Positions 37,461 to 46,243 of a stretch of DNA of 64,000 nt are shown here, in pieces. The stretch comes from Methanocaldococcus infernus ME (GTDB taxonomy: Archaea; AGJL01; Methanococci; Methanococcales; Methanocaldococcaceae), in contig NC_014122.1 of the NCBI RefSeq assembly GCF_000092305.1, positions 310,001-374,000 of the forward strand, in the 5' to 3' direction. The notes beneath the pieces were generated by a model that saw only the letters and a program-made list of their open reading frames with translations, was not told where the DNA came from and made no database searches. Within the stretch, counting starts at the first letter, position 1. The number at the start of each line of letters is the position of its first letter. The position numbers and the translations under genes were made by a program.

Positions 37461-38318
37461 ATGGCTAAGGTTGGAATTATCCAACTCTGTGGATGTTCAG
37501 GGTGTCATATCTCTTTCTTAGATCTGCATGACAAGCTTTTAGAGGTTTTGCCAAACATAGAAATTGTCTATGCTCCAATTATTATGGATGCTAAGGAAAT
37601 TCCAGATGGGATAGATGTATTCTTAGTTGAGGGAGGAATTAGGAATAAGCATGATGAGCATTTAATTAAAGAAATTAGAGAAAAATCTAAGATTGTTGTA
37701 GCCTTTGGAACCTGTGCAGCCTATGGAGGAATCCCAGGGTTAGCTAACCTCTATGATAAAGAAGAGTTATTAAAAGAGGTTTATAACACTGATTCAACAG
37801 ACAATAAAGGAGAGATGCCTAAGGAAGAGATTCCTGAGTTAACTGACGTCTTAAGACCAATCTCTGACTATGTTAAAGTTGACTATGTTATTCCTGGCTG
37901 TCCTCCATGTCCTGATGAAATAGCTAAAGCTTTAGAAGCTATATTAAAAGGAGAAGCTCCAAAGTTGTCTAAAAAAATTGTTTGTGATGAGTGTCCAAGG
38001 AAAAAAGAAGGAGTTGTTCCTGAAAAGATACTTAGAAGCTTTGAAGGAAAGCCAGATCCTGAGAAGTGTTTATTTGAGCAAGGATACACTTGCTTAGGAA
38101 TGGGTACAAGGGCAGGATGTGGGGCTAAGTGTCCAAGTGCTGGAATGCCATGTAGAGGATGCTATGGAAAGACTGATAAGAGCTTAGACTTGGCTTTCAG
38201 CTTAGCCAATGCCTATGCAATTGTAGGAGAGCCAGTGTTAGAGATGCCAGATAAAATAGGTTTATTTAATAGATTTACACTTCCAGCTTCATTATTAAAC
38301 AGAAAAATTAAAAAGTAA
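37461..38318 (+). CDS. vhuG: F420-non-reducing [NiFe] hydrogenase small subunit
   Basis: 285-residue Fe-S subunit carrying electrons from the NiFe centre. Proximal-cluster motif GCSGCHISFLD at the N-terminus, FGTCAAYGGIPG and VIPGCPPCPDE, then medial and distal cluster cysteines (CVPGxx-type replaced by CLGMGTRAGCGAKCPSAGMPCRGCYG). No twin-arginine signal, so it is cytoplasmic. Start ATG 37461 follows AGGAGGGG. Confidence 0.95.
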   Translation: MAKVGIIQLCGCSGCHISFLDLHDKLLEVLPNIEIVYAPIIMDAKEIPDGIDVFLVEGGIRNKHDEHLIKEIREKSKIVVAFGTCAAYGGIPGLANLYDKEELLKEVYNTDSTDNKGEMPKEEIPELTDVLRPISDYVKVDYVIPGCPPCPDEIAKALEAILKGEAPKLSKKIVCDECPRKKEGVVPEKILRSFEGKPDPEKCLFEQGYTCLGMGTRAGCGAKCPSAGMPCRGCYGKTDKSLDLAFSLANAYAIVGEPVLEMPDKIGLFNRFTLPASLLNRKIKK

Positions 38319-38345
38319 AAATCTTTAAACTTTACTGGTGAAATT

Positions 38346-39590
38346 ATGGATAAGATAGTAATTGAGCCTCTATCAAGGCTGGAGGGGCATGGGAAAGTAA
38401 CTATAACTGTAGCTGAAGGAGAACCTGAGGTTAGGTTACATATTGTAGCCTTAAGAGGATTTGAAAAATTTGTTGTTGGTAGACCAGCTGAGGAAGTTCC
38501 AAGAATTGTGCCAAGGATCTGTGGAATTTGTCAAGTTCCTCACCACTTAGCAGCTGTTAAAGCCATAGATATGGCTTGGAATGCTGAAGTTCCAGAGACT
38601 GCTAAGCTTTTAAGAGAGTTAATGCTCTTAGGAAATATGATTCATAGCCATGCCTTACACTTCTACTTCCTTGCATCTCCTGACTTCATCTTAGGAGTTG
38701 ATGCTGATCCATCCATAAGAAATATTGTAGGAGTTATTGAAAAAGAGCCAGAGTTGGCTAAGCAGGCAATAGCATTAAGAAGATTTGGGCAAAAAATAGT
38801 TAGTTTTGTTGGAGGAAAACCTATACATCCAATAACAGGAATTCCTGGAGGAATAAGTAAGAAGTTAAGTGAAGAAGAGAGAGATGAGCTTTTAAAGGAA
38901 ATTGATACAATTATAGAGTATTCTAAGAATGCAGTTGAAGTTGTTAAAAGTATTTTAGAAAAAAATAAAGAGTTATTAAAACTTGGAACTATTGACACAT
39001 GGTACTTAGGATTGGTTAAGAATGGAGAGCATGAATTCTATGATGGAACCTTAAGATTCTTATCTCCTGATGGAAAGGAAAAGGTTGAGTTTGAAGCTAA
39101 GGACTATCTTGACTACATTGGTGAGCATATAGTTCCTCATAGCTATGTTAAGTATCCATTCTATAAAAAAGCTGGATATCCTGATGGGATCTATAGAGTT
39201 GGACCTTTAGCTATGCTAAATGTCTGTGACAGTATGGGGACTGAGATAGCTGAAGAGTATAGAAAAGAATATTTAAACACCTATGAATTCCCTGTTAAAG
39301 CCTCTCTTGCCTACCATCATGCAAGAATGATTGAGTTAGTTGCAGCTGCTGAAAAGGTTAAGAAGTTGTTGGAGAATGATAAGATTGTTGGTGATGATAT
39401 AAAGGCTGAAGTTGAGCCAAAAGCTGGTTGGGGGGTTGGAATTGTTGAAGCTCCAAGAGGAATTTTAATACACAACTATGAAACTGATGAGAATGGAATA
39501 GTGGTTAAAGGAAATATGATTGTTGCTTCAACTCATAACACCCCAGCTATGGAGTTGGCTATAAAGCAGGCTGTTAAAGAACTATTATAA
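38346..39590 (+). CDS. vhuA: F420-non-reducing [NiFe] hydrogenase large subunit (C-terminal ligands supplied by VhuU)
   Basis: 414 residues. The N-terminal nickel ligand motif RICGIC is present (about 57-62). The usual C-terminal DPCxxC motif is absent: the protein ends at STHNTPAMELAIKQAVKELL, and the missing ligands are supplied by the separate small VhuU, encoded at once downstream. This split is characteristic of the Vhu enzymes of Methanococcales. Confidence 0.96.
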   Translation: MDKIVIEPLSRLEGHGKVTITVAEGEPEVRLHIVALRGFEKFVVGRPAEEVPRIVPRICGICQVPHHLAAVKAIDMAWNAEVPETAKLLRELMLLGNMIHSHALHFYFLASPDFILGVDADPSIRNIVGVIEKEPELAKQAIALRRFGQKIVSFVGGKPIHPITGIPGGISKKLSEEERDELLKEIDTIIEYSKNAVEVVKSILEKNKELLKLGTIDTWYLGLVKNGEHEFYDGTLRFLSPDGKEKVEFEAKDYLDYIGEHIVPHSYVKYPFYKKAGYPDGIYRVGPLAMLNVCDSMGTEIAEEYRKEYLNTYEFPVKASLAYHHARMIELVAAAEKVKKLLENDKIVGDDIKAEVEPKAGWGVGIVEAPRGILIHNYETDENGIVVKGNMIVASTHNTPAMELAIKQAVKELL

Positions 39591-39731
39591 ATGGTGAAAG
39601 TTATGGAGATGGATAAGGTTAAGTTAAACTTAATTGAGGTTGTACTTAGAGCTTACGATCCTTGATACTCATGTGCAGCTCATATAATTATCAACAAGAA
39701 GAAGAAAAAAGAGGAGAAAAAGAATAAGTAA
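39591..39731 (+). CDS. vhuU: Hydrogenase small peptide VhuU carrying the Sec nickel ligand (UGA = Sec25)
   Basis: 46 codons directly behind the vhuA stop. The peptide contains RAYDP-U-YSCAAH, the DPUxxCxxH equivalent of the C-terminal NiFe ligand motif, with UGA at 39663-39665. A lysine-rich tail follows the His and is probably removed during maturation. Starts at 39603 or 39609 are also possible. Its stop overlaps the first base of the SECIS flank at 39731. Confidence 0.93.
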
Positions 39732-39732
39732 G

Positions 39733-39768
39733 ATCCGCAACCGAACCCTTTTATGGGAGGTTGCGGAT
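39733..39768 (+). promoter_or_regulatory. Archaeal SECIS element of vhuU
   Basis: A perfect 10-bp lower stem ATCCGCAACC/GGTTGCGGAT, internal loop GAA (39743-39745) opposite A (39758), upper stem CCC/GGG with a 6-nt loop TTTTAT. It begins 1 nt behind the vhuU stop and is followed by a T-rich run (39768-39780), which could also act as a terminator. Confidence 0.95.
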
Positions 39769-39858
39769 TTCGTTTTTGTTTGGAACTTTTTAAATCATCT
39801 TTGAACATAAAACTATATATAGTGTGTGAGTTACACATTATTAATTGGGGGAGAAGTT

Positions 39859-41037
39859 ATGGGAATAAGTATTGATAAGGACTTATGTTTAGTATGCTAT
39901 GCCTGTCAAGAGGAATGTCCAACAAAGGCAATAGATATAGACAATAACTTTAACACCTGTATTTTATGTTTTAGATGTGTTGAAGCCTGTCCAACTGGAG
40001 CTTTATCTAAGGAAACTTTAGAACTTAATGGGAAAACTTTAGAGAAGATAAATTACCTTCCTCACAAGTGTAAAAAGTGTGGAACCTGTGCAGAGGTTTG
40101 TTCAACAGGGATTAAGAAGGTTGATGACCAATTTCCTTATTCTAAGGGACACTGTATTTTATGTTTAAAGTGTGTTGACATTTGCCCAATTGATATAATC
40201 TCACTTCCAGGAGTTATAGAAAAGCCTAAGAAAAAAATAGAGGTTCCAAAGGAGCCAATTGTTGTTACTGACAACTGTGTTGGCTGTAAAATCTGTATCC
40301 CAGAGTGTCCTGTTAATGCTATAACCTTTAATGAAGAAACCAATAAGGTAGAGATTGATAAAAATAAGTGTATTTACTGTAGTATCTGTGCTCAAACTTG
40401 TCCATGGAATGCCATCTATGTAGCTGGAAAGATTCCAAAGAAGAGGAGAAAGAAGGTTAAAAGCTTTAAAGTTAATGAAGATAGCTGTGTCTTCTGTAAG
40501 CTCTGTGTTGAAATCTGTCCTGGGAATATGATTAAGTCTGATGAATCTAAGTTAGTGGTTATTCCTCCAAAGTCTTGTCCAGCCTGTAAGCTCTGTGTTA
40601 ATATCTGTCCTGTTAATGCCTTAGAGTTAGATGTTGAGCTAAGCTCCCCACATCCAATAACTGATGAGGGCTTAGTGATCATAGAGGAAGACTTTGATGT
40701 CCTTAAAAAGTGTGCTTCAGTCTGTCCAACTGATGCCATTGTTGTGGATGACAAAAATAAAGAAGTTAGGATGTGTATAGTCTGTGGAGCCTGTACTGTT
40801 GCCTGTCCAACTGGAGCTTTGAAGTTAGGGAAGATTGAGCATAATGGTAAGGAATATAATAGAATTGAATACAGCCCTTACCTCTGTGATAAGTGTGGGA
40901 AATGTGTTGAAGTCTGTCCAATGAAAACCTTAAGATTAACAAGGGGAAGAATTCCTTTAAAAGGATACTGTGTCATGTGTCTCCTCTGTCTAAGTGTAGC
41001 TGAGCAGGAGAAAAAGAAAGTCTTAGCTTTAAAATAA
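39859..41037 (+). CDS. vhuB: Polyferredoxin
   Basis: 392 residues with about twelve CxxCxxCxxxCP-type motifs, meaning a chain of [4Fe-4S] clusters. Because it lies between vhuU and fwdB, it probably wires the hydrogenase/HdrA side to the formylmethanofuran dehydrogenase. FwdF-type polyferredoxin is the alternative name. Start ATG 39859 follows GGGGGAG; the frame upstream to 39826 has no such site. Confidence 0.88.
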   Translation: MGISIDKDLCLVCYACQEECPTKAIDIDNNFNTCILCFRCVEACPTGALSKETLELNGKTLEKINYLPHKCKKCGTCAEVCSTGIKKVDDQFPYSKGHCILCLKCVDICPIDIISLPGVIEKPKKKIEVPKEPIVVTDNCVGCKICIPECPVNAITFNEETNKVEIDKNKCIYCSICAQTCPWNAIYVAGKIPKKRRKKVKSFKVNEDSCVFCKLCVEICPGNMIKSDESKLVVIPPKSCPACKLCVNICPVNALELDVELSSPHPITDEGLVIIEEDFDVLKKCASVCPTDAIVVDDKNKEVRMCIVCGACTVACPTGALKLGKIEHNGKEYNRIEYSPYLCDKCGKCVEVCPMKTLRLTRGRIPLKGYCVMCLLCLSVAEQEKKKVLALK

Positions 41038-41054
41038 GTTTTTAAGGTGGGAAT

Positions 41055-42362
41055 ATGAAAGTTGTAGAAAATGTTGTTTGCCCATTCTGTGGAACTCTCT
41101 GTGATGACATAGTGGTTATCTTAGATGATGAAGGGCACATAATAGGAACAAGAAATGCATGTAGAATAGGGAATGCTAAATTTATGCATTTTGAAGGGGC
41201 TAAGAGATACACTGAGCCAATGATGAGAGAGAACAAAAATGAAGACTTCAAAAAGGTTGATTGGGATACTGCAATAGATGAGAGTGCAAGAATCTTAGCT
41301 GAAGCTAAGCTTCCTCTCTTGTATGGATGGAGTTCAACTGAGTGTCATGCTCAAGCTTATGGAGTAGAGTTAGCAAGAGTCTTAGGAGCTGTTATAGACA
41401 ACACTGCTACCATATGACACGGACCTTCACTAATAGCTGTTCAGGACGTAGGATACCCCGTCTGTACCTTAGGAGAAGTAAAGAATAGAGCTGATCTAAT
41501 CATATATTGGGCTTGTAACCCAATGCACGCCCACCCAAGACATATGTCAAGATATACAACATTTGCAAGAGGATACTTTAGAGAGAGAGGAAGAGAAGAT
41601 AGAACTATAGTAGTTGTTGATCCAAGAGAGACTACAACAGCTAAGTTAGCTGATATACACATAAAGGTAGAGCCCCATAAGGATTATGAGTTAGTTAGTG
41701 CTATGAGGGCTGTATTGCATGGCTTTGAGTTACAAACTGACAGAGTAGCAGGAGTTCCAGCTGATCTTATCTATGATGCTGTTGAACTCTGTAAGAATGC
41801 CCAATTTGGCTGTCTCTTCTTTGGTATGGGAGTGACAATGACAAGAGGAAAGCATAGAAATATAGACAATGCTATTAAATTAGTTGAAGATTTAAATGCT
41901 TATACTAAATTCACCCTAATGCCAATGAGAGGACACTACAATGTTAATGGATTCAACCAAGTTCTAACCTGGATAACAGGATTCCCATTCTGTGTAGATT
42001 TCTCAAGAGGTTACCCAAGATTTAACCCAGGAGAGACTACAGCTATAGACTTACTATTAAGGGGAGAAGTTGACACCATGCTTGTTGTAGCCTCAGATCC
42101 TGGGGCACACTTCCCAGGGAAGGCTTTAGACCATATAGCAAAGATTCCATTAATCTGTGTGGAGCCACATGAAACTCCAACAACTCAGTTAGCTAATATT
42201 ATACTACCTCCAGCACTCTCTGGTGTTGAAGAGGAGGGAACTGCTTATAGAATGGATGGAGTTCCAATAAAGCTTAAGAAAGTAACTGAACCTCCTGAGG
42301 GTGTACTGCCAGATAGAGAGATATTAAAGAGATTAGTTAAGAAGGTTAAAGAATACAAGTAA
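41055..42362 (+). CDS. fwdB: Tungsten formylmethanofuran dehydrogenase subunit B, selenoprotein (UGA = Sec121)
   Basis: Catalytic tungstopterin subunit that reduces CO2 to formate in the first step of methanogenesis (also called fwuB for the Sec form). 435 residues if TGA 41415-41417 is read as Sec: DNTATI-U-HGPSL corresponds to the Cys ligand of tungsten in cysteine forms. An N-terminal [4Fe-4S] motif ([10 protein letters not shown] ... NACRIG) and molybdopterin-binding segments follow. Only 1 nt separates its stop from the convergent HD gene, and no SECIS was found in the spacers on either side of it. Two coding segments behind the UGA (41443-41460, 41525-41537) are perfectly antisense to the RNA at 46184-46229. 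Confidence 0.95.
41443..41460 (+). promoter_or_regulatory. fwdB target site 1 for the proposed trans-SECIS RNA
   Basis: 18/18 perfect complement of RNA bases 46212-46229; it begins 25 nt after the Sec UGA. On the RNA it overlaps the hdrA guide by 5 nt (46212-46216) and also uses the 5' strand of the hairpin at 46219-46243. Confidence 0.85.
41525..41537 (+). promoter_or_regulatory. fwdB target site 2 for the proposed trans-SECIS RNA
   Basis: 13/13 perfect complement (GCACGCCCACCCA) of RNA bases 46184-46196, plus a G-U at 41524/46197. Its order relative to site 1 is antiparallel-consistent, so one RNA can clamp both sites. The 64-nt mRNA loop between them contains a hairpin ATTGGG/CCCAAT (41506-41524) abutting this site. 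Confidence 0.75.
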
Positions 42363-42363
42363 G

Positions 42364-43125
42364 TTATAAAGTGATCTCTTTAAATACTGGACTCTCTTTT
42401 TCTACTTTTGCATACACTGAGATATAATCCTTTAAACCACTCCAATTTATTTTTTCTCCTAAGACTTCCTGAATTTGGAAGATCCCAGCTTCATTAGATA
42501 AGATAACCTCTATTTTTATAGGCCTATCTTTTCCTTCCAAGATAGTAACCTTTTCTACAGAGGCTGCAGAAATTGAGTGAATATCATAGCACTTTCTACA
42601 TATAGGAATCCTTGATCTCCCCTTAGTCATGTCTGTCCCATCAGCTACAGCTATACACCCAGCTTCTACTGTTATTGAGGGAATCCCTTCACTATGTGAA
42701 TAAATAGCATGTAAAATTTCAGTGAGCATTTGGTAAGCTTTCTCTTCACTATAGTATTTTTTTAATATCTCCTCTACAATATCCTTAGCTAAGTAAGCTG
42801 AATGTAGATGATGCTCCTTTCTATGAACAGAGTTTCCTATGTCATGTAAGTAAGCTCCTACTAAAGTGATAACTAAAGAGTCTTCAAAAGAGCCTTTACA
42901 CTCCTTAACATAGCTTGGAACAATATTCCTTTTATTTAAAATCTTTAATATTTTTATAGCATTGTTTGCCACAATTCTGGCATGTGTCTTTCCATGATCA
43001 TTATAACCAAGTCTTTTAACAGCCATAATGTTAGACATTTTCAACAGAGTGTTAACCTTAACATTATTCTCCAACTCATTAAATATTTCTTTAGCCACTC
43101 CATTTAATTTTTTTAGCTCTTCCAT
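42364..43125 (-). CDS. HD-domain metal-dependent phosphohydrolase
   Basis: 253 residues. HD-family ligands are visible as HGKTHARIV, GAYLHDIGN and EHHLHSAYLA, with a later ADGTDMTKG motif. This is the archaeal HDIG-type nucleotide or cyclic-nucleotide phosphohydrolase family; the substrate is unknown. ATG 43125 follows GAGGG. It converges on fwdB with 1 nt between the stops and is divergent from the GTPase gene. Confidence 0.82.
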   Translation of the reverse strand: MEELKKLNGVAKEIFNELENNVKVNTLLKMSNIMAVKRLGYNDHGKTHARIVANNAIKILKILNKRNIVPSYVKECKGSFEDSLVITLVGAYLHDIGNSVHRKEHHLHSAYLAKDIVEEILKKYYSEEKAYQMLTEILHAIYSHSEGIPSITVEAGCIAVADGTDMTKGRSRIPICRKCYDIHSISAASVEKVTILEGKDRPIKIEVILSNEAGIFQIQEVLGEKINWSGLKDYISVYAKVEKESPVFKEITL

Positions 43126-43152
43126 AATGTTCCCTCTTCTAAGGTGAATCAT

Positions 43153-43710
43153 ATGAAATTTAAGATAGCTATCATTGGCCCAGAGAATGCTGGAAAGTCT
43201 TCAATTATGAATGCCCTCTTTGGGAAATATATTTCCTTAGTCTCTGAAGTTGGTGGAACTACAAAGATGCCAGTAAAGAGATATTGGGGGAAGATTAAGG
43301 TTAGTAGATTAAAGGAAAATCCAATATTTGCTGAAATCATGTTCTCTGACTTAAGTGGTTTATATAGGGGAAATAACAAAGAAGCAGTGCTGTCAAAGAA
43401 AGTTTTAGAGGAAACTTACAAAGAAATAGAAAGCTCTGACATGATTATAAATGTTGTTGATGCCACTCAAGGATTAATAAGAAACTTTGAAAAACTTCAC
43501 CATCTACTTAAATTTAGATATCAAAAACCTATTATAGTTGTAGTTAATAAATATGATTTAATTAATGATACTGTTGCAGAAAACCTTAGAAATAGAATAA
43601 GGGAGAGGCTAAAGGCTGAGCCAATTTTTGTCTCAGCCAAGACAGGGGACAATATTGATGTGCTGATAGAGACTATTATTAACCATATTAGGAAGGTGGT
43701 TGAATGTTAA
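43153..43710 (+). CDS. Small GTP-binding protein
   Basis: About 185 residues with a complete TRAFAC GTPase set: P-loop GPENAGKSS, G2 region VGGTT, G3 around DLSGLYRG (DxxG), NKYD and VSAKTGD. There are no extra domains. Start ATG 43153 lies behind GGTGA. It overlaps the archaeal sepF start by 7 nt, so the GTPase and SepF are translationally coupled, suggesting a role in cell division or membrane organisation. Confidence 0.82.
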   Translation: MKFKIAIIGPENAGKSSIMNALFGKYISLVSEVGGTTKMPVKRYWGKIKVSRLKENPIFAEIMFSDLSGLYRGNNKEAVLSKKVLEETYKEIESSDMIINVVDATQGLIRNFEKLHHLLKFRYQKPIIVVVNKYDLINDTVAENLRNRIRERLKAEPIFVSAKTGDNIDVLIETIINHIRKVVEC

Positions 43711-44102
43711 AAAGAATAATGGATATTATAAAAGGTAGCAAGGGAAATGGTGTAGATATTAAAAAAAATAAGTATGATAATGTTGAGGAATACTTAGATG
43801 AGGTTATTGAAGTTCAGGCCACTCCAGAAGAGGATGATGTAGTTAATATAAAAGTTTGTAAGGTTGAAAATGACAGTGATGCAGTTGAAGCCCTTTTATT
43901 GGTTGAGAGTGGAAATATAGTTATAGCTAAGATTCCGCACTTAGAAAAAGAGGCAGATGATGAGTTTTTTGAGATCTTAAGTAAGATGGATGATGAGGTT
44001 AGAAAGTATGAAGGAGCCTTAATGATCTTAGGGGATGAATTTTTATTATTAACTCCTAAGAATGTTAGGGTTGAAAAACATAAGTCTTTAGGAGAAGAAT
44101 AA
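43704..44102 (+). CDS. sepF: SepF-like cell division protein
   Basis: 132 residues. The short N-terminal membrane-targeting amphipathic helix (MLKRIMDIIKG) and the C-terminal SepF fold (VKVCKVENDSDAVEALLLVESGNIVIAKIP and GALMILGDEFLLLTP) match archaeal SepF, the FtsZ membrane anchor. It is coupled to the upstream GTPase gene and 16 nt from trpC downstream. Confidence 0.82.
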   Translation: MLKRIMDIIKGSKGNGVDIKKNKYDNVEEYLDEVIEVQATPEEDDVVNIKVCKVENDSDAVEALLLVESGNIVIAKIPHLEKEADDEFFEILSKMDDEVRKYEGALMILGDEFLLLTPKNVRVEKHKSLGEE

Positions 44103-44118
44103 AAAAGGGAGAAAATAA

Positions 44119-44910
44119 ATGAGTAATACATTAAAAGAAATCTTAGCTGAGAGAAAAAAGCTTATTGAGATGGAGAAAAGGAGTAATATTTTAGAAGATA
44201 TTAGGAAACTTAAGGAAGAGTTAGGAGTAGAAAGAAAAAGAATTAGTTTAAGGAAAAAAATAAAGCTTTGTAATGATAGATATCCTATAATTACTGAGAT
44301 AAAGCCAAAGTCACCATCAAAAGGTAGGATAATGGAAATTAAAGAGGAAGATGTTAAAGAAATTGCTGAAAAGATGAAAAGGGGAGGGGCTATAGGAATT
44401 TCAGTTCTAACAGAGCCTAAGTTTTTTGGAGGGAGTTATAGAAATTTAGTTTATGCTAAGCTTTCCAAGCTTCCTATTTTGATGAAAGACTTTGTTATTG
44501 ATAAGTATCAGTTAGATATAGCTAATGAGATCTCTGACTCTGTACTTCTAATAGTTTCAGCTCTAAAAGAGAGATTAGGGGAATTCTTAGACTATGCTGA
44601 TGATCTCAACTTAGAGCCTCTTGTTGAAGTGCATAATGAGGAAGAGTTAGACTTAGCCTTAGACTTTGGAGCCAAGCTTATTGGAATAAATAGCAGGGAC
44701 TTAAAAACCTTAAAGATAGATCTAAATACTATAAAGAGGTTAGCTCCTCTCATTCCTAAGAAAGTTGTTAAAGTTGGAGAGAGTGGGATCTATAAAAAGG
44801 AGGAATTGGTTGAGATGTTCAACTATGTAGATGGCTATTTAATTGGCTCATCAATTATGGAAAGTGATGATATTGAGAGAAAGGTTAAAGAGCTTAGCTC
44901 AAAAGAGTAA
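44119..44910 (+). CDS. trpC: Indole-3-glycerol-phosphate synthase
   Basis: 263-residue (beta/alpha)8 enzyme of tryptophan synthesis. Catalytic-region motifs ITEIKPKSPSKGRI, ISVLTEPKFFGGS, LPILMKDFVID, LVEVHNEEELD and GINSRDLKTL are all in order. It is separated from other trp genes here and sits with sepF and the archaeosortase. Confidence 0.95.
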   Translation: MSNTLKEILAERKKLIEMEKRSNILEDIRKLKEELGVERKRISLRKKIKLCNDRYPIITEIKPKSPSKGRIMEIKEEDVKEIAEKMKRGGAIGISVLTEPKFFGGSYRNLVYAKLSKLPILMKDFVIDKYQLDIANEISDSVLLIVSALKERLGEFLDYADDLNLEPLVEVHNEEELDLALDFGAKLIGINSRDLKTLKIDLNTIKRLAPLIPKKVVKVGESGIYKKEELVEMFNYVDGYLIGSSIMESDDIERKVKELSSKE

Positions 44911-44917
44911 AATTTTA

Positions 44918-45355
44918 GTGAAATTCTATTTTTATTATTTGGTTATTTATCTAATTCTTATGAATCTTGAGCCTCTCTTAATTTATCCAACAGCATACTT
45001 AACCTACTCAATTTCAAAGTTATTTTTAGATGTTCAGCTACTGGGAAATATAATAATCTATGGAAACAATAGAATAGAGATTATTGAACCCTGTACAGGA
45101 ACATTTCTTATAGCCTTATTCTTATCCCTATCTTTTCTATATTCAAAATCCTTTAAATCTTTCCTATTCTCATTAATTTTTGCATTCTTAGCATATTTAA
45201 TTAATATTCTTAGGCTTGTTTTATCAATTCTTCTCTCCAATAAGTATGGAAACTTTGAAGTGTGGCATGATCTTGTTGGCTATTCTGTAATATCAATCTT
45301 TTCATTTTTGTTAGCTCTAATTTACATAAAAATTTTGAGAGATAATTATGCATAA
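44918..45355 (+). CDS. Archaeosortase/exosortase family protease-transpeptidase
   Basis: About 145 residues, four to five transmembrane helices with the exosortase catalytic triad in order: Cys in EPCTGTF, Arg in NILRLVLS, His in WHDLVGY. These enzymes cut C-terminal sorting signals of secreted proteins and may attach them to lipid. It is a minimal-size member. The GTG at 44918 is taken as the start because the longer frame overlaps trpC by about 70 nt. Overlaps ksgA by 8 nt. Candidate substrates should carry a short C-terminal motif, transmembrane helix and basic tail; none is recognised in the window. Confidence 0.75.
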   Translation: MKFYFYYLVIYLILMNLEPLLIYPTAYLTYSISKLFLDVQLLGNIIIYGNNRIEIIEPCTGTFLIALFLSLSFLYSKSFKSFLFSLIFAFLAYLINILRLVLSILLSNKYGNFEVWHDLVGYSVISIFSFLLALIYIKILRDNYA

Positions 45356-46157
45356 GTATAAAAAAAGCTTGGGACAGCATTTTTTAGTGGATAAGAATTT
45401 TGTTTATAAGGCTATAGAAGGAGCTAATTTAAAAGAAGATGATAAAGTCTTAGAGATTGGTTTAGGGAAAGGGATTTTAACAGAAGAGCTTTGTAAGAGA
45501 GCTAAGAAAGTTTATGTGATAGAAATTGACAAGAACTTAGAAAGCTTTGCAAACTCCTTAATAAATAAATATAAGAATTTAAATATAATCTGGGATGATG
45601 CTCTAAAGGTAAATTTAAAAGAAATAGATTATAATAAAGTTGTTGCCAACCTTCCCTATCAAATCTCTTCTCCAATAACCTTTAAGCTCTTAGATAGAGG
45701 CTTTGATCTCTCTGTGTTAATGTACCAATTAGAGTTTGCTAAGAGAATGATAGCCAAGGAAGGGACTAAAGATTATGGAAGATTGTCAGTTTCCCTACAG
45801 GCTCAGGCTAATGCTGAAATCTTATGTAAAGTTCCTCCTTCAGCTTTTTACCCAAGGCCAAAGGTTTGGTCAGCATTGGTTAAGATAGAGCCACACAATA
45901 AATATAAAATTTTAAATAAAGAGTTTTTCAACAACTTAGTAAGAGGAGCCTTCCAACATAGGAATAAGTTCTTAAAGAAGGCTTTAATTTTAAGTAGCTC
46001 TGAACTTGGGTTAAGTAGAGAAGAGTTAAAAAAGATATTGGAGGATATAGAAGATAAAACCTTAGAAAAAAAGGTTTTTAAGGTTTCTGTTGAGGAATTT
46101 GTTAATCTGTCAAATAAATTATATGAATATATAAAAGAAAGAAATAGAAAGGGTTAA
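45348..46157 (+). CDS. rsmA: 16S rRNA dimethyladenosine transferase
   Basis: KsgA/Dim1 enzyme that dimethylates two adjacent adenosines near the 3' end of 16S rRNA. 269 residues: [18 protein letters not shown] loop [14 protein letters not shown], catalytic NLPYQISSP. Its stop overlaps a TATA-like TTAAATA that would suit the noncoding RNA starting about 27 nt later. Confidence 0.95.
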   Translation: MHKYKKSLGQHFLVDKNFVYKAIEGANLKEDDKVLEIGLGKGILTEELCKRAKKVYVIEIDKNLESFANSLINKYKNLNIIWDDALKVNLKEIDYNKVVANLPYQISSPITFKLLDRGFDLSVLMYQLEFAKRMIAKEGTKDYGRLSVSLQAQANAEILCKVPPSAFYPRPKVWSALVKIEPHNKYKILNKEFFNNLVRGAFQHRNKFLKKALILSSSELGLSREELKKILEDIEDKTLEKKVFKVSVEEFVNLSNKLYEYIKERNRKG

Positions 46158-46160
46158 ATA
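46154..46160 (+). promoter_or_regulatory. Possible TATA box of the trans-SECIS RNA
   Basis: TTAAATA centred 27 nt upstream of 46184, where the guide region begins. This is the normal archaeal TATA-to-start distance. A second TATA-like TACTATATAA (46173-46182) would place the start inside the guide. Processing from the rsmA transcript is the alternative. Confidence 0.45.
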
Positions 46161-46243
46161 GAAAACAACTATTACTATATAACTGGGTGGGCGTGCGACG
46201 CTAACCATCTTCGGGGTATCCTACGTCCTTACACGTCGTAGGA

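Noticed and set aside
39826-39858. Longer polyferredoxin start
   Set aside because: No ribosome binding site in front, whereas ATG 39859 follows GGGGGAG.
41415-41417. Apparent premature stop in fwdB
   Set aside because: UGA lies exactly where cysteine forms have the tungsten-ligating Cys and the frame continues unchanged; read as selenocysteine.
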